From Cryptomeria japonica (lineage: Eukaryota > Streptophyta > Pinopsida > Cupressales > Cupressaceae), in assembly GCF_030272615.1 (NCBI RefSeq), contig NC_081405.1:158583954-158647953 (forward strand): a stretch of 64,000 nt of DNA, in the 5' to 3' direction. Under the pieces are notes generated by a model. The model searched no databases, was not told where the DNA came from, and saw nothing but the letters and a program-made list of their open reading frames with translations. A program made the translations under genes and the position numbers. Of the stretch, positions 1 to 12,082 are shown piece by piece. The stretch's first letter is position 1. Every line of letters begins with the position of its first letter.

Positions 1-3000
1 CTAGATGACCACATTTATGATGACAAGATTCCTTTATTCAAAAAAATGGATGAGTGTTGGAACGATTTAGTCCATGAAATTGACAATTATATTTAACTAT
101 CAAGACAAATCTCAGAAGGTTGGATTCAACCAAGGCTTTTGATATAGTGATACAAGCATCGGAAACTAGAAGTGAAACCAGGAGTTATGCTAGTGGATAT
201 TTCCATTTTGGTTATATTACAATGCCAAATCATACAGGTTGATTTCTAGAAGCACGGTATGTGTAACGTCCCCTTAAGAGACAATTTACTTCAAATTGAC
301 TGCAAGAGATTTCTTTCTTTCTTATTAAAACATGAATTAATTATGGATATTGATAACCAATATTCTATATAGTGATAATTAATGGTTCGTTATAAACCCT
401 ATATCGGTTCTGAACATACAATTTCTATAAATATATGATATTACAGTATGTATCTTTTATGGACTGGATGAAATGTCCTTGTGGTCTCTGATTTATCTTT
501 GGAAATCATACACTGGCAAACTGATCTAATCTATTATGATGAAGAGATTTTTGCTCTTCTTAAGATATCGTTATATTATATGCTTATGAAACTCCTCCTT
601 ATTTGATAATAGCAATATTGCTATGTTTGATTTGGTCTCTAGAAGTATGCGAGGTAGTGGTGTTGTTTTTTATTTCTTCCTTGAATATATGCGACATGTT
701 TTGGTGCCAAAGGCAGATGCTCGATTTGAGCATATATCCAAATAAGATATAAGTAATAAACAAAAACAATATTCGATGATTATTGAAATATTATGAAAAA
801 AAAAGGCATACTTCATTAATCGTTCATTTTAAGGTAAATACTCAACTTTTAAATCATTGATAGGGTTCAATAAAGCACCAAAGCTTTTTAAGGGGATAAG
901 TCTTAAAGTAAGATTATTTGTAATTATGAAACATTCAAATGAAGATCGAAGTGTTGTCGCTTGACCAAGTTCATGCTTCTGTTATTAAATTCTTTGCAAA
1001 AGCATCTACAAATCCTACTTTTCCTCAAAACAACTTATGTTGGAAGATAGGTACAAGAGTTTCATGTCCAAATTCATCACAATTTCATAAACATTTGCTT
1101 GATAAATTCAAACCTTATTATTTTCCTATTGAGAGTGAGGTTTTCCCAAAATCCAACCTATAGAATTAGCTTTTCCACATACCAAGGTAGAATTGTATTC
1201 CTTGTCATTCACCAAAATCTTCTTTAAACCATTATCTTATATTATTTTTTGTATTATCTAAACCACGCGAAATGAAATCCAAATGCTAGGACTACTAATA
1301 GCTATAATGATCAATAAATTCCTATCCAAGTTAGGGGATAGTAAGTTAGGGCATCTTAATTTGAATGAAAATTTGGAAGAGAAAGAGAAAAACCCAAATT
1401 TACCAATGGTTTAGCACATGCTATAGGTTTCCCTCCCTTAGTTCATAATACATTGACCTAATTTTATCTTTTGTTAAACATTACCAAACTAAAATAAAGG
1501 AAAATTCAGTTGATTGATGATATGATAATAGCCAAACTAGATTGTGCTCTTAATAGATTCACATTTGGGCTATTGGTAATGAAGAATATGATAATATAGA
1601 TTTGATTTTTGTTGACTACTTCCAAGAGAAGAAATACTTATTCTTCAATAACATAGAAATTACTAGATCAAAGTAATAAAAATGGGCAATTCGTAGTTAC
1701 CAAAGAAATTGTGGAGTGTAATTTAATGAAAACATGTTTGATATGATCGTCTTGTTGAGTAGGGTCATGGGAAGGGAGGATACAAGAGAACTTAATTAAT
1801 CAATGTGTCAGGACATAACAATCATTTTTTATGGAAAAAAATATATTAATCAGGGAGAAATAATCAATGATAAACATGCATCAACAATCAGTGATCTTCC
1901 TTATAAATCAATTCTTTTATGCAATTTTATTTTTTTCTATGTAATTGTGAGCATGATACCATAGATAGGGTTGTAGGCACAAGAAAATATATGATCGTTA
2001 GCCTTAATTTCAATTAGAAATTGAAAATCAACAATTTAAGCATTATAGGAGACCAAATGATGCATTCACCATGCTAATCATCAAAAAATAAGAGGCAAAC
2101 ATGAATTTAGAATCTCCCAAAAAGTAATCAAATCGTTAACTCAATTTAGAAGTTATTTCATATAGTATTTACTTACATTTAAATTAAGGATTCGATGGAC
2201 CTCTATATAAAGTTCCTTAATATGTGAGTGATCATTATGCTAGTAATGTAGACATCATGTAGTGAAAGAGAAGGACTTGATGATGACTGTGGGAATGATG
2301 GGCATGGTGTTACCATTGATTTGGGAGCAACCAATATTATTTTCGTTGTCTTGCATGCTTCCCAAGTAGTCTTACTCAACACCCATCACTCTCCAGATTC
2401 TTTGGACACATTAATATATTTTCAATGACAAATTTTTTTCAAATGCCCACTAAATCAACACATGATTTTCTTATTTTCTTTTGATTCCTTACATGGTAAA
2501 TACCATGTTAATGACCTCTTATATGTTCCTCCAACTTTAGAAAGATCAAGTTGACCACATTTGTGAAAGATGTGCTTTTAACCTCACTCAACCTGTTTAA
2601 AGCGCATCTTACTTAAGCTACCTGTATGTTTAAGAATGAATCCATAATGAACAATCGTGAAGCCCAAAGTATCTATCTCACAATTATCGGTCGATGATGT
2701 GATATAGATGATTTTGACCTTTTTATCTATCCCTCGTTTGCAAGCAATAATATTTCTCAGTCGCTTCTAATTCAATTCAAGCAGTCACCGCTTTCCCACC
2801 GCAACAATGAATATCGACCATTAAAACTCTACCAGATGTTTGCAAGGGACTGAAAAAATATAGAAAAGCAAATGGACGAGATCTTTTTAAGTGAAAAATG
2901 GCGTCACCTCTTACCAATATTCGCCATAGATAAGCTTTCAACCTGCAACTTCCAGCCTTTCTTGATATCAACGTTGTAACTTGTACTGTGTCCTGATGTG

Positions 3001-6000
3001 TACCTTCCTTACCCCACTCAACAAAATAATGAACAATGGCGTCACTTCTGCCAGTATTCGCCTCGGATTCTCTTTTATCCTACCAATTCGGTCATAGCTA
3101 TGAGGTGTAGATTCCATAAGTAATCATAATTGTGATGTTCAGAAAACCGGATCAATCCGTGTAAGGTGTAGATTTAACCCATGGATCTTGGAGTGCATGC
3201 ACACCATCGTCTCGTGCAGGAATCGTTTGAGTCTGTGTAGGGGATTTGTAATGGAGATATTTTCGAAGCAGTACCAAATCTTCAATCCGTGATTTGTGTG
3301 TGGAGTCTGTTTCGGAACAGACAGGATGTGGAGGAATACCCGGCGAAGGGCTGGCTGGTACCACCAAGTGGACAAAAGTCTTAGATAGTATTGATGGAAT
3401 AAGGTCTAGTGTTTCCGATGTGCACATACGAGACTCAGCCGCGTGTGGGTAGGTGAAGCATTTTGGACAACACGTTGAGAAAACATTTTTCTTGTGAGGT
3501 TCTTGTTTGATATGTTCCATGTATCTGGACATATGAATCAACAATAGAATAAAATTGGTGAATAAACATAATTAATTGTAGAATTGGGTAGTTAATTAGT
3601 CAGGTCAATATTTGTTGAGTCAATAACATAAGCAAGGTAAGAAACAAGATTGTTTGGGTTGAAAGTTAAAAGGTGTCACAATTTATATAGTAGTCATAAA
3701 TATTCATATAAACTTTTGTTCCATCTACAATCTAAGATATTGTTCTTAGCTTTCCTTTTAATGCTTCCATAACTAAATGCTTGGCGATTGGCAAGGCCTA
3801 GTCTCAACCAACAATATAAATAACTGAAACTAATTTGTTTCTTCTTATGACTTTGGATCATGTGGATATGGTTTTGGAACTATTGACCTTTGTTTCGACT
3901 CAGCTTAGTTTTGCTCCATATATCATTTCTTCCCCTATATATGTTTAAACTAGAATTATGCTTGACTTTGGAACTACATACCAGTCTATTACAACAACAG
4001 AGTCGCTAGCTAGCTTGAGCTTTAGGAGATGTTGGCACCCCTATTTGTCATACCCCTATGAATTTGTTTTGCTCCACAAGTTGTTACTTTTGTTCTTCCC
4101 TCATGCACTTGGCAACAACTTTTGTTATTTTAAAATGCCTTTAGTTGTTGACATTTTTCTTTCAATTCATAACCCTTTGTTTATACTTAGAAAAGAGGTT
4201 CTAAAACTTGTGTTGATAGTCGACAAGGTTTTTAGAATCTCATTGCTCAATTTTTTTTTTTCAACTCCCTTTGTTTGGTAGAATTGGGCTAAGCAAGTGT
4301 CAACATTTGGCCAAGCTTTAGAAACCTTTGTTGCCTTCCAACACTTAGGTTTTAATAACCTTCTTGAAGCCTAAGGTTCTCTTTATAACTTTCAAAGGTG
4401 GAAAAAGCGGGGATCTTAGTTGAAAGGTTTTAAGTGGTTTTAGAACCACTATGATTGCTAAAGTGGATTCAACTTTCAATGGGATTTATAGAAAAATCAA
4501 AAGAAGATGAAAAATTTGGTATAATAAGGCATCAATGAGTTGGCTCAAATCTAGAACTTTTGTTAGGAGCTAAGAAGGTTTTTACAACCTTATCAAAGCC
4601 AAACAAAAAATTAATAACTCAAGAAGATGATGATGGTCATGGTGTTTGTTGAAAATTTGTAGTGGTTTGGTTGGGATTTAGGTGCCATCAACCTTGTAAA
4701 TCCTTTAATTTATTATTTTCCTAATATCATTTGTAATTTACCCATAAGAGTTTAAATCGTTTAACCAATGCTAGTGAAAGAGAGCACGTAAAGGCAAAGC
4801 TATTTTTATCATTTGTCCTCTAGGGAAAGAAAAAAATAGCTAGGTGACCCCTCTAGAAATATTCTATTTTGAGGTGCTTGGACACTTTTTAGAAGTTGTA
4901 AGAGAATAGATGATGGTTATGACAGTTATAATAGTTAGATCAAGTAATTTAGTTATTCTTACCTTATAGAGTAAAAATCAATAATAATAATTAAATAAAC
5001 TTGCTAAATTTTACTCAAGCATCAAAGTCGAATGTTTCATTCAGCAAAGACTTTGTCATGGACATCCTTTTTGCAACTGATGCATCTTGCGTAGTTGTAT
5101 TCTGATTACTATAGGATCATAAGTGCAAATAGCACTGTAGGATTGACAAAAAGGAACTGGCACTCGAGGCCTAGAAAACTCACCCACATCACAAGTGTCG
5201 CATACTATATAAGGTTCTGGGTGAGTGAGCTAATGGAGTCTAATGTATCCACCTCAACATTTTCCTTCACAACCGAAGGAATAGTCACATGCTCTACTGC
5301 AAGTCTACCCAATAGTCTTGATGGTAGGTTTGGGTCAAGTTGTGCCCCCACTCTGTCATGTGAGGAACCCCCACCTCTAGTGTATCAATCTAACAAATCA
5401 AAAAAGTTTGTAATCTCATTGAGGGCAAACTCAAAATAAAGTTTCCTTAAAAAATACTACCACACCTCATGATTATTACACAAAGGTTGATCAAAAACCA
5501 TCCACCACCTATCCCAAAAATTATTCTTATCCCTTCATGGTTGCATCAATGGATGGGGAATCTCTTGAATCTAGTTGCTAAGGGTTGATTGGTTCAGGGG
5601 TCAATGACGAGGGCACACAAGGTAGATTTGTTGTTAATTTTCTTTTCTTTACTTGCTTATATGATAGGTTGTTCGCATATAATTATCTTTGTTCTTCCCT
5701 TTTATTAGACCATAAATTAATTTTATCACTCAATGAACCTACATGAGACACAATGAATTGCAAAGATCTGGCGAGGCTTGTCCTATGCAAGTTTGTTGTA
5801 GTAGGATCTCTCAACCTTGTAATCAATTCCTCAAGTTGTTTTTTAGTTATTTTCTATTTCCCCTAATATGTTTTCTTGTGATCCTGTAGGATGCCTATGA
5901 AATGATGGAGGTGTTTGTTGCGTTTACTATTCAACAAGGTATAAATGAGGAGGTGGTGGAGAATTTGGCACATTTGGGGGTGGAATAACATTTCTTAAAA

Positions 6001-7200
6001 ATTAAAACAAATTTTCATTATAAAAACTTATTTGAAAACTACATTTTGATCAAAATTTCAAACCAAAAATGCATAAATACTTATCTCTTTTACATTGTTG
6101 CTATCTTCTTGGCATCTTGATGATGATTTGTCAAACTAAGCTAAAAAAATGGCTTTCTATTTGGGTAGCGCATGTTGCAATCGTCCAAAACTCATAGGTT
6201 GCACGATGGACCAAAGTTTTTTGTAAATGAAAATGAAGGTTTTTTTTTGTTTTACTTTATCATTTGACGTGTACTAGTTTGAAGTTTGTTGATAATAAGT
6301 CAAATGTGTGAAAATTAATGCAAATAGGATTTGGATAAGATCAAATATATTCAAATACGTACATGTAGGAATAAAGAAATGTTAAAGATCTAGAAATGAA
6401 TAAAATTTAATAATTTATGACATTTATCATTATACAATTATATTAAGTTATTCCATCAAAATTAGTCTAACTTTTTAAAAAGTTAACATAAATATATAAA
6501 ATTGAAGAAAATTGACAAATGCTATTTTAATCCATAAAATATACCACTATATCAAATACCGGATTGTTTGCAAAATCACTCTACTCAAAACACTATTTAA
6601 GAATAGAAAATTGTTTTAAGCAAGCATAATTTCAATATTGTAACCTTTTTATTTAAATTCAAAAGTTGCTATCACGGCTCCCACATCCTTTTTTTTAATT
6701 TAAAACACACAGTTTTCACATCTAGATAATTAGGTCGGATGACGCCTACGAAATCAATTTGGGAAGCAAACAGTTCTTCAAAAACATAAATGGCAGCATG
6801 CCAAATCTTTTTGCTCTCACCCATTGCGCACATGCGAAAAACTAAAATCCGAGATGATGTTAAATAAATAAATCCCAGGATACTCGAGTCGCAAAATATT
6901 AGTAAAATATTATCCGTATCAATTAAAAAAGGTTTTCACTTTCACCCATGCATTCAGACGCATCTATTTTGGCTTCAAAATGGCAATACGAATTGACTAA
7001 CATGCGCGTTTTACACCATCGAATTTGCCATAAACGACTGCAATTGACTAAGACGTCGCTATCATGCTGTACGGAAGGTTCGTTTTGAAGCCAGAATAGC
7101 TTAGACCATGCATTCCCGATATTCCTGTATATCCTGCAGCCTGCCTCATCTGAAACGAAGTTTTGGAAAATTTTAATGCTAGATCATGATCACAGCAGAA
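1..7200. other. AT-rich intergenic DNA, no supported gene
   Basis: No reading frame here has a recognisable domain, a consistent exon chain or codon structure. The longer open frames (939-1163, 3958-4281, 5095-5439) are low-complexity or isolated and look like chance. The first 120 bases read LDDHIYDDKIPLF and onward, which could be the tail of an old coding fragment cut by the window edge, but I cannot name a family. A GC-richer patch at 2.78-3.5 kb is listed separately. The last few hundred bases are the lipoxygenase promoter. Confidence 0.6.
2780..3490. other. GC-richer patch, possible gene relic
   Basis: This stretch is visibly richer in G and C than its surroundings. It contains two related segments (around 2898-2926 and 3037-3063) sharing the core ATGGCGTCAC followed by a pyrimidine-rich run and ATTCGCC. 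The second has a plant-like start context (AACAATGGCG) and opens a short peptide MASLLPVFASDSLLSYQFGH before a stop. A 130-codon open frame on the opposite strand (3152-3544) has no recognisable motif. It may be the remains of a small gene or of a repeat; I cannot assign it. Confidence 0.2.
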
Positions 7201-7232
7201 TCAGTCATCACATTTATGAGAAGATTGGAAAC

Positions 7233-7238
7233 CACGTG
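7233..7238. promoter_or_regulatory. G-box (CACGTG) upstream of lipoxygenase
   Basis: A perfect palindromic CACGTG lies about 180 bp upstream of the predicted TATA box. In plants G-boxes bind bHLH factors such as MYC2 and bZIP factors, and they are common in jasmonate- and wound-responsive promoters. Seen in sequence; the regulatory role is inferred from position only. Confidence 0.45.
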
Positions 7239-7410
7239 ACTGACAGCATGGATAAGATTTTGAAATCAGGATAGAGTGCAAGTTGGGTTGCAGTATGAAA
7301 GATAACCCGAGGTGTAGAAGTGATGCCATTTTATTATTTTCCCGGTGAGGTATAAAACACGTTTCTTTAAACGGCGAGAAGCCATTACCGTCAAAACTCG
7401 CCCGTCTGTG

Positions 7411-7418
7411 TATAAATA
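7411..7418 (+). promoter_or_regulatory. TATA box of lipoxygenase gene
   Basis: TATAAATA lies 136 bp upstream of the predicted start codon. A start site about 30 bp downstream would give a 5' leader of roughly 110 nt. No in-frame upstream start disrupts the reading. Confidence 0.6.
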
Positions 7419-7553
7419 GACGTGTGGAGCAGCCAATGTCAATCTCAATCTCAACTAGTGTGAGTGTTTTAAGAGTTCGTTTGATCGCCAGCTTACACGT
7501 TAAGCCTTGGCGAGAAAGTGTTTGGAGTAAGATAGTTTTTAGGTGTAGCCCAG

Positions 7554-10500
7554 ATGAGTTTATTCGGTAACATCTCTCTTCCAAAAATTCCAACGATTCC
7601 AACGATTCCAACAATTCCAACCATTTCATTGCCCTCTAAAAATGGGAATCCAGGGGTGTTTGAAATCAAAGGAGAAGTAGTGTTAATGAAAGCATATCTT
7701 GCGGATGTTACTGATTACTCTGCCACGATTGCAGACACAGTCTCTGAATTGATCGGGCAGAAAGTCTTTCTTCAGCTCGTCAGCAGCGACAAGATTCATG
7801 AAGGTAATATTATTACTGGTTTTTATTGTCAGTTATTACCATAGGATCCTAAGTGGGTATATTGATTTTTCTTTTCTGCACCTTGGGCATAATTAATTTA
7901 TAGGATTGTCCAACGAATGACTGGTAATGGTATAGATTCGGGATTGGGGAAGAAAGGAGAGGAGGAATCAATAAGCTGGAATCCACTGGATGGTCCCATC
8001 GCTGGTGACTCGAAATTCTCCGTCAGCTTCACATGGAAGACTGAACTGGGATTGCCGGGTGCATTGTTGGTCAGGAACGCGCACCCGAGGGAGTTCTTCT
8101 TGAAATCGCTCTCTCTTTCTGCTGTACCTGGCAAACTTCCAGCAATACGCTTTGTCTGTAACTCCTGGATTCATCCTTACTATTTATTTAACAAAACGGA
8201 CCGGGTATTCTTTACTACTCAGGTATAATCTGAAACAAATAATCTGAGAGCTTAGAAGTGATCAAGGAACAACGTTTTATTAATGTGCATTGTACCCTGA
8301 ACATTGGTGATTTCAGAGCCATCTTCCTAATGAAACACCGGCGGGTTTGTTGACGCTGAGAAAGCGAGAGCTGGCTTCTCTGCGAGGAAATGGTACCGGA
8401 GAGAGAAAGTTTTATGAGCGTGTGTATGACTACGATCTTTACAATGATCTGGGTAACCCAGATAGTAGTCCCGATCTCCGCAGGGAGGTGCTCGGTGGGT
8501 CACAGGACCTTCCTTATCCCAGAAGATGTAGAACTGGACGTGCCCCCTGCAAAACAGGTTCTCTAAATATTATAGATCTTCAAGCCTTTGTCTGGTATTA
8601 ATTGATTTTAGTTTAAATTAGTTTCGAGATTCAATCAATTATAATGTTTATGATATGGCAGATCGGAAGTTCGAGAGCTTGCCTCTGTTGCCCACCACCC
8701 AATACTACATTCCCCCAGACGAGAAGTTCCCTCATATCAATCTGTCCGACTACAGGTCTAATTTGGTGCGAGCCTTCGCCAAAAAGGTGGTACCCACCAT
8801 CAAGTCCATATTTGGTGATGAGTTCCACTCGCTGCAAGAAGTGAAAGATATTTACAGCAAAGGCATCCCTAAGGCTCTCAACAATGTTATGGATCTTAGC
8901 CGAGATCTGATTCCTCTCCAAATGGTTAAAGGACTGTTCAGCACACAGGACCAATCTCTCATTAATTTCACAGTTCCCCAACTTATTAAGGGTGCGAGAT
9001 CAATACTATTTATTTAATTGAAGTTTAAGCAATTTCTTCTAGTATTAGTCATCGACAAAATAACATATAATTGATACTTCAAATTTAAATTTTTATTTCT
9101 GACTTGCAGCTGACGAAAATGCGTGGAAGACAGACGAAGAGTTTGCACGACATGCCCTTTCTGGTCTCAATCCCATGGCCATTCAATGTCTGCAGGCAAG
9201 CAAATTGAAAAGCTCCCTGTTTTAATCTAATGTTAATGTTGATGTTGTAGTTGAATATTGATTATAATGCTAACCTTCTTCTCTTAAACTTGGAACAGAG
9301 CTTTCCTCCAACAAGCAGCTTGGACGCCGACTTATATGGCCCTCAAAACAGTTCTATAACGGCAGAACATATTGAGAAAAACCTCAATGGCCTTACGGTG
9401 CAGCAGGTATGTTATATCTATATAGTGATTCAACTAGTTCCACAACATATCAAAAAGAGAGAAAATTGTGATCCTTTGACCAATCTTGTGATGGGATTAA
9501 ATGTGAACTGTTTGATTAGGCTGTGGAAGCAAAAAGACTCTTTATCTTGGACTACTACGATGCGTACATGCCCTACATTGAACGCATTAACAAAGAATCA
9601 GATGAACGTAAAATGTATGCCTCCCGCACTCTCTTCTTCCTCACAGACCAAGGAATTCTGAGGGTTGTGGCGATCGAGTTGTGTTTGCCTCACACCAGTC
9701 TTACCCAAGCTGAAAGAAAAGTTTACACCCCTGCACAAGAGGGAGAAGATGGCGCTCTGTGGCTGCTCGCCAAAGCTCATTCAAGAGTTAACGATGCTGG
9801 TTATCATCAGTTAATCAGTCATTGGTAATATCACATTGAAACAAGACAGTAAGTCTATTTGCATCGAGTGGACAAAATAATGTCACGATGGTTAACTTTT
9901 CCATTCTTGATGCAGGTTGAGAACTCATGCTGTCATCGAGCCTTTCATCATTGCTACTCACAGGCACCTAAGCAAAATGCATCCCCTTCACAAGTTATTA
10001 CTCCCTCATTATTTTGATACCATGGACATTAATCAATCTGCTCGGCAGATTCTTATTAATGCAAATGGCGTTATTGAAGAAGGATTCACACCCTATCGAT
10101 ACGCCATAGAGTTGTCCTCTAAAGCATATAAACATTGGAAACTTAATGAACAGGGCTTGCCTGCCGATCTCATTAAAAGGTATAGTGCTCTCTTCTTTGT
10201 TAGTCCCTACTGTCAAATGCCATGTTGGTGTCATATAAATTATTCTAAGCTAGGAGATGTACCTATGCAATTGCAGAGGCATGGCAGTTGCAGATTCAAC
10301 GGCACCCCACGGATTGAGGCTTGCGATAGAAGACTACCCATATGCAGTGGACGGTCTGGAGATCTGGGGCGCTTTAAAGCAATGGGTGAGTGATTATGTG
10401 TCTCTCTACTACAAGAGCGACGATGCAATCAAGGAAGACACAGAAGTGCAAACATGGTGGAAGGAAGCTGTGAATGTGGGGCATGGAGACCTGAAGAAGG

Positions 10501-11051
10501 AAAGTGTATGGTATCAGATGGAGTCGGTGGAGGAAGCGGCGGAAGCAATTACAACGATCATTTGGATTGCATCTGCTCACCATGCAGCCGTAAACTTTGG
10601 GCAATATGCGTACGGAGGATACATGCCCAATCTCCCCACTCTCAGCAGACGCCTAATTCCTGAGCAACATTCCCTCGACTATGCCCAAATGGTGAAGGAT
10701 CCAGAGGCGTTTATGCTCTCAACAGTGTCCAACCCCAATCAGGCCACCACGGTGATGGCGGTGTTAGAGCTTCTGTCGAAGCATTCAACGGATGAAGCCT
10801 ACTTAGGGCAGGTGAAGGGATCCACTCATGAATTGACTGACGATGAGGGCATCGAACAAGCGTTTGGAAAATTCTCTGCAGCTCTGGCTGGCGTGGAGAA
10901 AAATGTGTCAGAGAGGAACAAGAATTCCAACCTGAAGAACAGGTATGGGCCATCACAGGTTCCATACACACTGCTCTATCCGAACACCACCGACCTCTCC
11001 AGGGAGGGTGGATTGACTGGCAGGGGAATTCCAAACAGCGTTTCCATTTAA
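7554..11051 (+). CDS. LOX: Lipoxygenase (9 exons, 881 aa)
   Basis: Dioxygenase that adds O2 to linoleic and linolenic acids to give hydroperoxides, the entry step of oxylipin synthesis. Exons read from splice sites and family alignment: 7554-7803, 7936-8222, 8317-8557, 8662-8991, 9110-9195, 9299-9406, 9520-9824, 9916-10179, 10277-11051. They total 2646 nt, in frame. A PLAT/LH2 domain occupies about residues 38-185 and the catalytic domain the rest. Expected iron ligands are present: His535, His540, His726, Asn730 and C-terminal Ile881 (ending RGIPNSVSI). Ala578 sits at the Coffa site (S-stereochemistry). Gly592-Phe593 occupy the pocket position where a bulky Phe favours 13-oxygenation. The N-terminus carries four IPT repeats and no clear transit peptide, suggesting a cytosolic enzyme. 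No inactivating change is seen. Intron 1 uses the acceptor at 7934-7935: the nearer AG at 7902-7903 would throw the frame out, and the chosen site restores alignment with known lipoxygenases. Regiospecificity is undetermined. Confidence 0.93.
7587..7622 (+). repeat. 9-bp coding minisatellite in LOX exon 1
   Basis: Four tandem copies of ATTCCAAC(G/A/C) stay in frame and encode Ile-Pro-Thr four times, next to a fifth partial (KIPT...TIS). The repeat lies in the variable N-terminal extension ahead of the PLAT domain, so copy number could change without harming the catalytic fold. Confidence 0.85.
9196..9298 (+). other. GC-AG intron 5 of LOX
   Basis: Exon 5 ends CTGCAG and is followed by GCAAGC, which matches the minor GC donor class (AG|GCAAGT) rather than GT. 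The acceptor is AACAG|AG at 9298. With this junction the protein reads MAIQCLQ then SFPPTSSLD, which aligns with the family. Reading through from exon 5 meets a stop within a dozen codons, and no GT donor nearby keeps the frame. Confidence 0.8.
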
Positions 11052-11230
11052 TCTTTGTCTCTCTTTGCGACAACGTCAATATCGTATCCATTTCGTTTAC
11101 AATAAGTGTTTGTTTAAAATAGCCGCTGCGACGATTCTGCATCGTTGTCGAGCTATTTAATTTGTCACTAAATGTAATGCAGTCATGTTGAAGTAGGTGG
11201 AGTTGGCACATACCTAGTTCATCTTATTTT

Positions 11231-11236
11231 AATAAA
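11231..11236 (+). terminator. Poly(A) signal of lipoxygenase
   Basis: AATAAA lies 180 nt after the stop codon, in T-rich surroundings (ATTTTAATAAAGAATTTT). This is a plausible near-upstream element for cleavage a few tens of bases further on. Confidence 0.5.
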
Positions 11237-11398
11237 GAATTTTCGTTTCCTTCTCTCGCTTCGTATTGTCCCGGGTGGACCGTACAGGATAACAACTGAT
11301 ATATACATTAGAGTTAAAGCAGTACAGGCAATGGTAAAATTGGTTCAAATTTCGAAGTTCAATCTCATTGGCAAGATCTTTAAACATTTAATAATTTC

Positions 11399-11694
11399 TA
11401 TTCGTCTAAACACTGAAGAGTTAATAAACAGGAAAAAAAATATAATGTCAAAACGCAGCAAACCTGATTCAGTAACCCTGTCGCATAGCAAAATTTTGGT
11501 CTGGCTATGGCGTATCGATACGCATTACAACACTAGAATACATATATATTCGTCTGAAGACTAAAGAGTTAATAAACAGGAAAAAAAATATAATGTCAAA
11601 ACGTAGCAAACCTGCTTCAATAAACCTGTCGCACAACAAAATTTTGGCCTGGATATTGCGTATCGATACGCATTACAACACTAGAATACAAATA
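11399..11694. repeat. 148-bp tandem duplication
   Basis: Two direct copies, 11399-11546 and 11547-11694, differ at roughly ten positions. Each contains the perfect 14-bp palindrome GCGTATCGATACGC (11510-11523 and 11658-11671). No reading frame is conserved between the copies. It lies 150-450 bp past the LOX poly(A) signal. Confidence 0.85.
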
Positions 11695-12082
11695 TGAGCA
11701 TCTGCACGAAATTTTGTGATGTTTTGTGCAAAGAAGAGTTTCTCTGCCATCCAAAATATTCACATAAAATATTAAGAATAATGTTCAAATTAGGTTTATG
11801 AAACTACTTACTAGCATTTGCAGTCATATGAGGATCCAGTCAAAGTACATAAGAAATAAGAAATTAAAGGTAAAATTTATATAAATCTTAATATTTCATT
11901 TATATTTTGTTGTAATTATAAAAATAACATATATGCAAGTTGAATGAAGTACTATGTTACAAATTCAATTGTACAAGTCAAGTGATATTTCAAAGGTCCA
12001 AATTGAACATAATAATGGATGACAGTTATTATAGATGAAATCTAAAATCTAAAATCTGAGAGTAATGAGCATATGATATTTC

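Noticed and set aside
2280-2560. Possible fossil copia fragment (peptide ending YHVNDLLYVPPTL)
   Set aside because: One short phrase resembles the pre-integrase region of copia elements, but no other part is nearby; too weak to annotate.
7201-7629. 142-codon minus-strand open frame over the lipoxygenase promoter
   Set aside because: It spans the TATA box, leader and IPT repeat of LOX in antisense and matches nothing recognisable.
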